Below the pieces are notes generated by a model. It worked only from the letters and a program-made list of their open reading frames with translations, did not search any database and was not told the DNA's origin. Made by a program: the position numbers and the translations under genes. Of a stretch of 64,000 nucleotides of DNA, positions 50,765 to 58,813 are shown piece by piece. The stretch's first letter is position 1; every line of letters starts with the position of its first letter. The stretch comes from Mucilaginibacter agri (GTDB taxonomy: Bacteria > Bacteroidota > Bacteroidia > Sphingobacteriales > Sphingobacteriaceae). The stretch spans positions 62,001 through 126,000 of the forward strand of contig NZ_WWEO01000040.1 of the NCBI RefSeq assembly GCF_009928685.1, given 5' to 3'.

Positions 50765-51301
50765 TTAATGCTTAACCGGCAAATTGTTCGACTGGCTAAG
50801 AAGGGTTGCCCTTGCCGACGGATCTGCCTTGGCCAAATTTACGATTAATGCCGTTAATTTTTGGTGATCAATGTTTCTTATAGGACCAAGGTTGATGTTT
50901 ATCTCAGAGTAGCCCATAGCCAAGGAGACTTCCTTTAACTTGCTTTTTATCTGGATGAGGTGCTTAAACTGGTCTTTAATAATCAGGCAAACAAAGGTTT
51001 GCTTATAGGATGTATTCCAGTAAGCATGTTCGATAATATCCCAATTAATGAAATCTTTATATGCCGAACGATCAAAAATGCCCGTTTCGTTAATGATGAT
51101 CTGAGGTTTCCTATCTAGTAAATTGAAGATACCAATCGGGACACCCCAGCCAAAGAAGCAGAGACAAAGCCATGAAACCCAATCGGGCATTAAGGTTGTT
51201 TCGTATCTTAAATCCCATAAAGCCACGATTATGAAAGGCAGGCAAAGTAGCATTAACCGTATAGCCTTCCAGCGTGATTTATATAGCTTTATTTCATTCA
51301 A
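50765..51301 (-). CDS. STM3941-like small membrane protein
   Basis: 178 residues with two membrane helices (about residues 15-30 and 40-60), then a PH-like beta-rich domain ([40 protein letters not shown]). It lies between purK and purE, 13 bp before the purE start. Function is unknown; the family name is from memory. Confidence 0.7.
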   Translation of the reverse strand: MNEIKLYKSRWKAIRLMLLCLPFIIVALWDLRYETTLMPDWVSWLCLCFFGWGVPIGIFNLLDRKPQIIINETGIFDRSAYKDFINWDIIEHAYWNTSYKQTFVCLIIKDQFKHLIQIKSKLKEVSLAMGYSEININLGPIRNIDHQKLTALIVNLAKADPSARATLLSQSNNLPVKH

Positions 51302-51302
51302 G

Positions 51303-51333
51303 GGCTCTTGATTCCTGATTCCCGATTCTCTTC
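51303..51333. repeat. GAATCAAGA-family repeat between purK and the STM3941-like gene
   Basis: CTCTTGATTCCTGATTCCCG and the following ATTCTC fill the whole 32-bp gap. Confidence 0.65.
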
Positions 51334-52473
51334 CTAAGAAACTACTTTTAAAATTTCCTGAACATAGCGGGCTTTTTCAATAGCTTTTTCGCGGTCGGAA
51401 TCAACTATGGTAACATGGCCCATTTTGCGGAAAGGTTTGGTTAAAGCCTTGCCATAAAGGTGGATGTATACACCCGGACATTTCAAGGCCTTCTCGATAC
51501 CCTTGTAAACCGCAGGGCCTTCGTGGCCGGCTTCGCCTAGCAGATTTATCATTATAGCGTTGTTCAGGCAATCAGTTTCGCCAAGTGGCTGGTCAAATAT
51601 CGCTCTAAGGTGTTGTTCGAATTGCGATACCACGTTGCCCTCAATAGTTTGATGACCGCTGTTGTGCGGACGTGGTGCCAATTCGTTAACCAGTATCCGG
51701 CCATGCTTATCTAAAAACATCTCGACAGCCAGTAGGCCAACTATCTTTAGTTTCGAAGCAATATTTTTAGCTACTTCTTCGGCCTCTTGTTGTACGGTGT
51801 GAGGCAGGGTGGATGGCGCAATCAGAAACTCAACTAAATTAGCTTCGGGATTAAATTCCATTTCCACCATTGGGAAGGTTTTGATCTCGCCGCTTTCATT
51901 ACGGGCTACTATAACCGCAATTTCCTTTTCGAAATCAACCCAGCGCTCAATAAGGCTTGGTTCGGTAAAGGCTTTGGCTAAAGACGATTCGTCGACCACC
52001 TTGTAAACACCTTTGCCATCGTAACCGTCGCGTCTTAATTTTTGAATGTAAGGGAATGGGATACTGGCGTTTTTCAATTCGGCAGGGGAGGATATGATTT
52101 GAAATTCGGCCGTAGGGATATCGTTTTCTTTGAAGAATTGCTTTTGTAACCCTTTATCCTGTATCAGCCTGATCACGCGTGGCTGCGGATAAACCAGCAC
52201 ACCTTCGCGCTCCAGTTGCTCCAGGGCGTCAACGTTTACTTTTTCAATTTCGATGGTAAGCAGGTCTACCTTTTTACCAAAATTATAAACGGTTTCGTAG
52301 TCGCTCAGCGAGCCAACTACAAATTCGTCGCAAAGCTTACGGCATGGCGCTTCCCGGTCCGGGTCTAGAACTTTAACCGTAACATTGTAGTTTATAGCTT
52401 GTTGTATAAGCATGCGGCCTAACTGGCCACCGCCTAAAATTCCTAATCGCAGGTCTCCGTAAAATGCTTTCAT
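51334..52473 (-). CDS. purK: N5-carboxyaminoimidazole ribonucleotide synthase
   Basis: ATP-grasp enzyme that carboxylates AIR with bicarbonate. Blocks: LRLGILGGGQLGRMLIQQAI, QKLRRDGYDGKGVYKV, LLAVEMFLDKHGRILVNELA and PRPHNSGHQTIEG. It is 379 residues from ATG 52473, which is preferred to a TTG four codons earlier. It acts just before purE. Confidence 0.96.
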   Translation of the reverse strand: MKAFYGDLRLGILGGGQLGRMLIQQAINYNVTVKVLDPDREAPCRKLCDEFVVGSLSDYETVYNFGKKVDLLTIEIEKVNVDALEQLEREGVLVYPQPRVIRLIQDKGLQKQFFKENDIPTAEFQIISSPAELKNASIPFPYIQKLRRDGYDGKGVYKVVDESSLAKAFTEPSLIERWVDFEKEIAVIVARNESGEIKTFPMVEMEFNPEANLVEFLIAPSTLPHTVQQEAEEVAKNIASKLKIVGLLAVEMFLDKHGRILVNELAPRPHNSGHQTIEGNVVSQFEQHLRAIFDQPLGETDCLNNAIMINLLGEAGHEGPAVYKGIEKALKCPGVYIHLYGKALTKPFRKMGHVTIVDSDREKAIEKARYVQEILKVVS

Positions 52474-52527
52474 TTGCTGATGCAAGTTTACCGCAAATTT
52501 TTAAATAATTCCATAACGGAATTATGC

Positions 52528-52935
52528 TTACCCCATTTTTGCCGACGGCGGGTATTTTCTCAACATCCTCACATATAAAATAACCTGCACCCCTAAAAAG
52601 GAAATGCCCGTAATGGCGTAGAATATGATGTTGGATTCGCTCAAATGGCGAAAGTATATAGACGTCAAAAAGCCCACAGTACCGCCAAAAAATAATATAA
52701 GCCTAACGATAGTGCTGGTATAAATGCTATGGTATTGGAAAAACAATACGGCAAATTCCATTAAAGTAAGTATCAGCGTAAGTAATAACGAACCGGCAAT
52801 GATAGATGGGACCGCCGGTATGTAATTGTCAAATTTAACCGTTTTGATATAGTATGCAGAGCCTAGTATAAAAGACAAGGCAAACGAAAACGCAAGCGCT
52901 TTAAAAATTAGTTGAAGCAGATATTTGGTATTCAT
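52528..52935 (-). CDS. Four-helix integral membrane protein, 135 residues
   Basis: Four hydrophobic segments (residues 8-30, 40-66, 74-93, 101-122), with no recognisable family. It may be transcribed together with purK, whose start is 55 bp downstream. No motif suggests a function. Confidence 0.65.
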   Translation of the reverse strand: MNTKYLLQLIFKALAFSFALSFILGSAYYIKTVKFDNYIPAVPSIIAGSLLLTLILTLMEFAVLFFQYHSIYTSTIVRLILFFGGTVGFLTSIYFRHLSESNIIFYAITGISFLGVQVILYVRMLRKYPPSAKMG

Positions 52936-52973
52936 AACGGCTGCAATTTAGAGATAATTGAAATAGATATATT

Positions 52974-53134
52974 AAAGTGGTGCGTGGTGCAATGCACCAT
53001 ATGCACCACTGTGTTCCTACTTAAAAGTCATTTTTTAATTATTTTAAACTTTAATATACTGATAATCAGTGTAAAGGATTTTATTGTTAGATAGCGATAA
53101 CATATTGATGCACCACTTTTTATGACTTTTAAGT
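52974..53134. repeat. Nested inverted repeats, MITE-like
   Basis: AAAGTGGTGC (52974-52983) pairs with GCACCACTTT (53110-53119). ACTTAAAAGTCAT (53019-53031) pairs with ATGACTTTTAAGT (53122-53134). A small TGGTGC-AAT-GCACCA hairpin lies at 52985-52999. There is no ORF inside. Confidence 0.6.
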
Positions 53135-53180
53135 GTTTTTACGACAAGCGTGTGTCAGCGAGGAAGCGCCAATTATACCT

Positions 53181-53675
53181 TTAGTTCTTTCGGACTTTTC
53201 GTCTTGCGGGCTTCCCGGCTCCTCCGTAATACCACGCCGCTATCAATGCCGTAGGCAAACCGATACAGATCACCAACGTGCCTATACCTGTGCCAATGCC
53301 ATACAAGGTCATGGGGGCTTTTGATTTGATAATGTTGCTTATTGGCAATACCATAAACGTCATAACCAGCCAGGTTACCACGCCATATCCGAAGCCAATG
53401 ATCCATTTGTTCAGCCCTGCGCGTTTAAGCGCCGGGTAGCTGATAAACCAAACGGCTGTAAAGGCGTAAGCTATCATATAATGAAACATCACGCCGTAAA
53501 TAATCATGGTAGGGCCGGGTACGGTAAATGCACGCTTGCCATAAACACCGCTGGCTATATAACGGGCAATGCGTTCGGCAGGCACGCCGTGATTAAGTAG
53601 TATAGCCGCAACCGCATCGAGCGTGGCGGTGAGCAAAAAAGTTAAAAACAGGGTGAGGTATAGTTTTCTGCGCAT
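53181..53675 (-). CDS. Integral membrane protein, about four helices
   Basis: 164 residues. It starts with MRRKLYLTLFLTFLLTATLD and has further hydrophobic segments around residues 53-72, 88-108 and 120-147. The C-terminus is basic (KPARRKVRKN). It resembles unassigned Bacteroidota membrane proteins. It is possibly in one unit with the RDD gene upstream. Confidence 0.7.
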   Translation of the reverse strand: MRRKLYLTLFLTFLLTATLDAVAAILLNHGVPAERIARYIASGVYGKRAFTVPGPTMIIYGVMFHYMIAYAFTAVWFISYPALKRAGLNKWIIGFGYGVVTWLVMTFMVLPISNIIKSKAPMTLYGIGTGIGTLVICIGLPTALIAAWYYGGAGKPARRKVRKN

Positions 53676-53772
53676 AAGTTAGCCTGCAAAAGATTGCCCG
53701 AAGCTATGAAATTTGCAGCAAAAGCAGGTTGCTGATCCCGCACATGGCAGTACTATATCGATAAAATATGCT

Positions 53773-54207
53773 TTAGGCTTTCTTGATCATTAAACTCCCG
53801 GAAGCTATATCATGTATGGCGCGTCGTTGTGGTGTGCCGTGAATGGTTAAAAAGGAGAACCATCCCAAGGCGAGTTTAAGCGTATACCGTATAAAAGATT
53901 GCAGTAAATTAATGGGCTCATTAATATCGTCTACATTTCTTACCCTTATCTTTTTAATGTAGTTGCCCAAAGTGCATCCGTAGCATATACAAACCGGTTC
54001 GTAAATAAAAAATAGAGTAAAAAATAGGGTTGGCCTCACCCATACCGGAGCAAAGGTGAGCCTATCCAGCAAGGCTGAAAAAATGCCCATACACATGATG
54101 ATAAGCATCATATCTATAAAAACGGATTGTAATCTTTCAACGAGTGCCGGATATTCGAGGGTTATGGCGTTGGGTTCAGCACCTGCGGTGAGTAAATCGT
54201 CTAACAT
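53773..54207 (-). CDS. RDD family membrane protein
   Basis: 144 residues with the RDD pattern: VERLQSVFIDMMLIIMCMGI in the first helix (Arg and Asp shifted in this copy), YGCTLGNYIKKIRVRNVDD, and RRAIHDIASGSLMIKK at the end. RDD proteins are small membrane proteins of varied or unknown role. It is a single gene. Confidence 0.82.
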   Translation of the reverse strand: MLDDLLTAGAEPNAITLEYPALVERLQSVFIDMMLIIMCMGIFSALLDRLTFAPVWVRPTLFFTLFFIYEPVCICYGCTLGNYIKKIRVRNVDDINEPINLLQSFIRYTLKLALGWFSFLTIHGTPQRRAIHDIASGSLMIKKA

Positions 54208-54317
54208 AAATTGTGTATAGGGTGATTGAATCGCTAATCTACAAACTGCCTATGAGACATTTATGCTAAAATAAATTTGCCGTATTATTGTTCGTTTATA
54301 CACTTTTACACATCAAC

Positions 54318-55232
54318 CTAAGCACGGAACGCCAATGGGGTATATGACGTTTGTTTTTTAAAATAGTTGGAAAAGTGCGCTACATCATCAAAGCCTAACG
54401 CGTACCCAATGTCGGCTACGCTCCATTGGGTTTGCTTTAAAAGAATCTTGGCTTCCTGTAGTATGCGGTTACTGATAATGGCAGTTGTTGTGCTGCCCGT
54501 AGCTTCTTTTAGCACTTTGTTAAGGTGGTTAACATGTACCGCAAGACGGTCTGCATAATCTTTGGCCGATCTTAAGTTTAGCCGCTGATGCGGCTGATCG
54601 AGTGGAAACTGTCGTTCTAGTAGTTCAACAAACAATGACGATATACGTTGAGAGGCGTTTTGAGTTGTACCGAGTGCCGAGAGCGGTTGTAGTTTCTGTC
54701 CGTAATGGATCAGTTCGAGCACCAGGTTGCGCAGCAGATCGTATTTGTATTTATAATCTGAGGCCAGCTCCCTCTCCATTTTACGGAAAATATATTCAAT
54801 TTCAGAGACTTCGATGGGGGTAAGTTGAAATACAGGTAACTGGCCCGGTTGAAAGAGCGGAAGTTCTTCCAAACTCACGCCAGATTTTTGGGTCGACAGA
54901 AAATCGGGTGTAAATATGCAGAACATCCCGGTTTGATCCGTATCCTGCGGCACCCAATGATAGGGGATTTTGGGCGTTGCAAACAATAGGGCATTAGCTT
55001 CGATATCTATTACTTTATCGGCGTACTCGGCACGGCTGCGGCCTCTTAACCAGCTGATTTTATAATAGGTGCGCCTGCTGTAGGGCATAATACGTTGTCC
55101 GCTTTTTTTTGCTTCATCAAATAGCGTTTCCGTATCAAAAACATTAAAATGCCCAATCTCCTTTGCAATACCCTCAGGAAGCGGGGCCGAATTTCTCCGG
55201 TAAAAATCGTCTATAGAAGTGAGACTGGTCAT
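54318..55232 (-). CDS. AraC family transcriptional regulator
   Basis: 304 residues. The N-terminal part is a cupin-like sensor (FNVFDTETLFDEAKKSGQRI, YYKISWLRGRSRAEYADKVI). The C-terminal part has a double HTH (DYADRLAVHVNHLNKVLKEA, WSVADIGYALGFDDVAHFSN, YFKKQTSYTPLAF). ATG 55232 is preferred over the longer frame, which would overlap the SDR gene. The SDR gene lies 92 bp upstream on the same strand and is the obvious candidate target. Confidence 0.9.
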   Translation of the reverse strand: MTSLTSIDDFYRRNSAPLPEGIAKEIGHFNVFDTETLFDEAKKSGQRIMPYSRRTYYKISWLRGRSRAEYADKVIDIEANALLFATPKIPYHWVPQDTDQTGMFCIFTPDFLSTQKSGVSLEELPLFQPGQLPVFQLTPIEVSEIEYIFRKMERELASDYKYKYDLLRNLVLELIHYGQKLQPLSALGTTQNASQRISSLFVELLERQFPLDQPHQRLNLRSAKDYADRLAVHVNHLNKVLKEATGSTTTAIISNRILQEAKILLKQTQWSVADIGYALGFDDVAHFSNYFKKQTSYTPLAFRA

Positions 55233-55323
55233 TGCTGGTTTGTATAATTCAAAGTTAATATTAAATACAAAACCGACAGCAGGCTTTAAACAAGTCTGCT
55301 GCCGGTTAAAAAATGTAGGGCAA

Positions 55324-56088
55324 TTAAATTGCCATGCCACCCGATGCCTCTATGCGTTGCGCATTTACCCAACGGGCATCTTCGGTGCATAAAAAGGCAA
55401 CCACGCCGCCAATATCTTCAGCTACCCCAGGACGACCCAAAGCAGTGATGCTGCTTATAAATTTCTGTAGTTGTTCGTCCTCGCGTAAATGCCCGCCGCC
55501 AAAATCGGTCATGATAGCGCCTGGAGCAACCACGTTAGCCCTGATCTTCCGCTCGCCCAATTCTTTGGCCAGGTATTTAGTAAACGTTTCTATAGCACCT
55601 TTCATTGACGCATAAGCAGATGAGCCGGGTACACTAACGCGGGTTAATCCTGATGAAATGTTAACGATACCACCACCATCGCTCATCAGCGGGATACATT
55701 TTTGCGTTAAAAAGTAAACGCCTTTATAATGCACGTTTAATACTTCATCAAACAATTCCTCTGTCATGTCGGCTATAGCCGTGTAAAGCCCAGTACCCGC
55801 ATTATTAATCAGAAAGTCGATATGTTCTGTATCGAATTTGCTGGTTAAGGTAGCTTTCAACTGATCTGCAAATGCTCCGAAGCTTTTGATGTCGCCCACG
55901 TTAAGCTGTAGTGCAGCGGCTTTGCTTCCGATGGCTTCAATCTGAGCTACCACATTTTGTGCTTCTTCGGCTTTGCTATGATAGGTTAAAACCACATCAA
56001 GCCCTTTTTCTGCCAGGCGTAAAGCCATATCCTTACCCAATCCGCGACTGCCGCCGGTTACCAGGGCTATTTTATTTTTGTTATCCAT
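55324..56088 (-). CDS. SDR family oxidoreductase
   Basis: 254 residues: cofactor motif TGGSRGLG, FLINNAGTGLY, catalytic Ser in NISSGLTRVS, YASMK catalytic Tyr-Lys, and APGAIMTDFGGG. ATG 56088 (MDNKNKIALVTGG) is chosen over the longer frame. The cofactor is probably NADP, from the Arg after TGGS. It is next to an AraC regulator. Confidence 0.92.
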   Translation of the reverse strand: MDNKNKIALVTGGSRGLGKDMALRLAEKGLDVVLTYHSKAEEAQNVVAQIEAIGSKAAALQLNVGDIKSFGAFADQLKATLTSKFDTEHIDFLINNAGTGLYTAIADMTEELFDEVLNVHYKGVYFLTQKCIPLMSDGGGIVNISSGLTRVSVPGSSAYASMKGAIETFTKYLAKELGERKIRANVVAPGAIMTDFGGGHLREDEQLQKFISSITALGRPGVAEDIGGVVAFLCTEDARWVNAQRIEASGGMAI

Positions 56089-56259
56089 TGTATTCTCTTT
56101 TTTATAATACAAAGATGGTGTACAAATGATTGGACTGTTTGTAGTAATCAATCCATTATTTGCGAAATTCAAATAATTGCGGATGCCTCACCCAACCCTC
56201 TCCGGAGGAGAGGGCTTTAAAACTTAAGCTACCGCAAACTGGAAGCTTGCACTAGTCAT

Positions 56260-56294
56260 AGTCACAAGTTACGCTACGCTAAACTTGCGACAGC
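56260..56294. repeat. 35-bp repeat, copy 2 of 2
   Basis: Same sequence as 50176-50210 with one substitution. Confidence 0.7.
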
Positions 56295-56318
56295 GGTGGT
56301 TTTAGATGAAGAAGGGAA

Positions 56319-56389
56319 TGTCATGTTGAGGTACTCGAAACATGCGGGCAAAGGCCTCTGCACCATCCTTCGAGTGCCTCAGGATGACA
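56319..56389. repeat. TGTCATGTTGAGG...CCTCAGGATGACA inverted element
   Basis: The ends are imperfect complements (GTACTCGAA and TTCGAGTGCC inside). It lies just downstream of nuoB. Confidence 0.7.
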
Positions 56390-56413
56390 GCCCATATAAA
56401 TTCAGAATAAAAA

Positions 56414-56893
56414 TTACATTTCCAACACCCGCTCACCTTCAATTTTCTTTTGAAGTTCGAGCACGGCACCGATGAGGGCTTCGGGGCGGGGAGGGCAACC
56501 TTGTACGTAAACATCTACCGGTATTACCCGATCTACGCCTTTAACAACATGGTAGCCATGCTGCCAGTATGGGCCGCCGCAGTTAGAGCACGATCCCATA
56601 GAGATCACATATTTAGGCTCGGGCATTTGCTCGTACAGGCGTTTAATACGCTCGGCCATTTTAAAGGTGACTGTACCGGCAATGATAATCACATCTGCCT
56701 GGCGGGCTGAGGGACGCGGAAAAACGCCAAAACGTTCGAAATCGTACGTAGATGCAAAAGACCCCATCATTTCTATAGCGCAGCAGGCAATACCAAAACT
56801 CAATGGCCATAGCGATGATAAACGCGCCCAGTTAAGCAGGTCGTTTACTTTGGTAATTACTATACCGCCATTTTCGTTCATTTCGCTGGTCAT
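56414..56893 (-). CDS. nuoB: NADH-quinone oxidoreductase subunit B
   Basis: 159-residue subunit that holds the N2 [4Fe-4S] cluster. The adjacent Cys pair is in [10 protein letters not shown], the other ligands in [10 protein letters not shown] and [12 protein letters not shown]. It overlaps the nuoA stop by 4 bp. It is followed by a repeat element and then unrelated genes, so nuoC is not adjacent. Confidence 0.97.
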   Translation of the reverse strand: MTSEMNENGGIVITKVNDLLNWARLSSLWPLSFGIACCAIEMMGSFASTYDFERFGVFPRPSARQADVIIIAGTVTFKMAERIKRLYEQMPEPKYVISMGSCSNCGGPYWQHGYHVVKGVDRVIPVDVYVQGCPPRPEALIGAVLELQKKIEGERVLEM

Positions 56894-57516
56894 TCGCTGG
56901 CTTTTTTAAATGCTGGTTTAAACATAGGTCTTTTAACAGGAACAGTATCTGTAGCGGCAGTTACCGGGGAAGTAGCAGCTGCAGTAGCACTTATAGTTGC
57001 AGGCGTTTCGTTTTCTATTGAGAACGGCCTTACTTTAAATTCGCTTTGCTCCAGATTAAGTTTTGCGTAAACCGATGCAGGGATATTCACATCAACCTTA
57101 GGCGTAATCGGGTTCGGTTTTATCCAGGCGAGGTCTCCTTTTATCCAAACGTAAACCAGTCCTAATATCAGGATGCCTACAAATACAAACATTTCAACCA
57201 TGCTTAATACTGTCCAGCGCGAATCAACAGCAGCAATTTGCTTATCGCCAAAAACGGTAGCCCATGGAAAAATGAACATCATTTCTACATCAAAGAGCAA
57301 AAATATAAGTGCTATAACATAAAAACGGGAGTTGAATGGGAGCCATGCGTTGCCGGTTGGTTCTTCGCCGCACTCGTATGAGGTTAGCTTTTCGGGATTG
57401 GGATTATTGGGTGCAACCAGCTTGTTTGCAAAAAAAGCAGCCCCGGTCATAACAATACCTATAATTAAAAAGATAAGTATCTTTCCAAATTCTGATATTT
57501 GCGCAACTTCGCCCAT
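56890..57516 (-). CDS. nuoA: NADH-quinone oxidoreductase subunit A with C-terminal extension
   Basis: 208 residues. Residues 1-125 are typical NuoA with three membrane helices and the loop [20 protein letters not shown] and [15 protein letters not shown]. About 80 extra residues follow, rich in Ala, Thr and Pro ([31 protein letters not shown]). The start codon overlaps that of the divergent flavoprotein gene (CATG, 57514-57517). Confidence 0.95.
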   Translation of the reverse strand: MGEVAQISEFGKILIFLIIGIVMTGAAFFANKLVAPNNPNPEKLTSYECGEEPTGNAWLPFNSRFYVIALIFLLFDVEMMFIFPWATVFGDKQIAAVDSRWTVLSMVEMFVFVGILILGLVYVWIKGDLAWIKPNPITPKVDVNIPASVYAKLNLEQSEFKVRPFSIENETPATISATAAATSPVTAATDTVPVKRPMFKPAFKKASE

Positions 57517-58732
57517 GGCAGCAAAAATAACAAAACAAACCCAGTTTGACGCTATAATTATCGGTGCCGGTGCATGCGGACTAATGTGCGCTGTACAAGC
57601 CGGCTATTTAGGCAAGCGTACACTCGTAATAGAGCACAATGATAAGCCCGGTGCCAAGATCCTGATAAGTGGGGGCGGGCGCTGCAATTACACCAATATG
57701 TATGCCTCTGCAGCACAGTTTATCTCGCAGAACGAGCACTTTGCCAAATCGGCCTTTGCGCAATGGACGGTTGAGGATACCATCAGTTTTTTTGAAACCT
57801 ATGGGATAGAAGGCGCTGAGAAAACCCTTGGCCAGCTTTTCCCCGCAAATGGTAAGGCTAAAGATGTGGTACAAATTTTTACCGATTTGTGCGAGCAGTT
57901 AGATCAGGAGCTGTGGTGCAACACCCGGGTTACCGATGTGAGTAAAAACGACGACGAAAGTTTTACCCTTACTTACGAACGCCATGGCAAAACAGCTTCT
58001 ATTACCACCGATAAGGTTGTAATTGCCACAGGCGGTTTACCTATCAGCAAAATGGGGGCAAACGATTTTGGCCTGCGCACCGCCCGTAAATTTGGGATGA
58101 AGATTGTGGAAACCTTCCCCGCATTGGTGCCGCTTACCATTACAGGTAAACAGCAAAGTTGGTACGAGCAACTTTCGGGCAGCAGCATTTTTTGCAGGGT
58201 TTGGAATGATCAAATTAGTTTTGAAGAAAACATTCTTTTTACGCATTGGGGATTGAGCGGCCCCGCCATATTGCAGATCTCTTCTTATTGGAAACAAGGC
58301 GAAAGTATTTATATCGACTTATTGCCCAACCAATCGATACTTGATCTGATAGCTACAGAACAAAGAAATAACGGTAAACAGTTGCTGCAGACTTTACTAT
58401 CCGGATTGTTTACACGCAAATTCGCGGAAGCACTGGGCGAATATCTACCGATCAGTAAAAACTTAGCCACTTTAAGTAAGGCCGATTTGGAAAGTGTTAA
58501 TGCCCTTATCCACGAATTTAAGGTGACGCCTGCAGGAAGCAAGGGTTACGATAAAGCGGAGGTGATGCGTGGTGGCGTTTCAACCGATGAGCTATCCTCT
58601 AAAACTCTCGAAGCTAAGAAAGTACCCGGATTATTTATGGGGGGCGAATGTGTGGATGTTACGGGTTGGCTGGGTGGCTATAACTTTCAATGGGCCTGGG
58701 CAAGCGGCTTTGTAATTGCTCAAAATTTATAG
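57515..58732 (+). CDS. HI0933/BaiN-like flavoprotein (NAD(P)/FAD-dependent)
   Basis: 405 residues with an N-terminal FAD-binding GAGACGLMCAVQAGYLGK motif, then GAKILISGGGRCNYTN, IATGGLPISKMGANDFG and FMGGECVDVTGWLGGYNFQW at the C-terminus, all hallmarks of the HI0933 family (BaiN/RdsA). The physiological substrate is unknown. ATG 57515 precedes [19 protein letters not shown]; the frame stays open upstream inside nuoA, but that is not used. Confidence 0.94.
   Translation: MAAKITKQTQFDAIIIGAGACGLMCAVQAGYLGKRTLVIEHNDKPGAKILISGGGRCNYTNMYASAAQFISQNEHFAKSAFAQWTVEDTISFFETYGIEGAEKTLGQLFPANGKAKDVVQIFTDLCEQLDQELWCNTRVTDVSKNDDESFTLTYERHGKTASITTDKVVIATGGLPISKMGANDFGLRTARKFGMKIVETFPALVPLTITGKQQSWYEQLSGSSIFCRVWNDQISFEENILFTHWGLSGPAILQISSYWKQGESIYIDLLPNQSILDLIATEQRNNGKQLLQTLLSGLFTRKFAEALGEYLPISKNLATLSKADLESVNALIHEFKVTPAGSKGYDKAEVMRGGVSTDELSSKTLEAKKVPGLFMGGECVDVTGWLGGYNFQWAWASGFVIAQNL
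57522..57529 (-). promoter_or_regulatory. TAnnTTTG -7 element, leaderless-type, for nuoA, inside the flavoprotein gene
   Basis: TATTTTTG on the minus strand, 5 bp before the nuoA ATG, encoded within codons 3-5 of the divergent flavoprotein gene. Confidence 0.5.
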
Positions 58733-58789
58733 TTATAAAAAATGTAACGAAAAAGTTGCGATTGGCATTGCGAGATTAAAAACGATTTC

Positions 58790-58797
58790 TATTTTTG
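58790..58797 (+). promoter_or_regulatory. TAnnTTTG -7 element for the GT87-like gene
   Basis: TATTTTTG lies 16 bp before the GTG start. Confidence 0.45.
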
Positions 58798-58813
58798 TCA
58801 CAGTTTCGTTACA

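Noticed and set aside
57332..57514. N-terminal extension of the flavoprotein gene by 61 codons
   Set aside because: The extension runs antisense through nuoA. The FAD-binding start [19 protein letters not shown] begins at ATG 57515.
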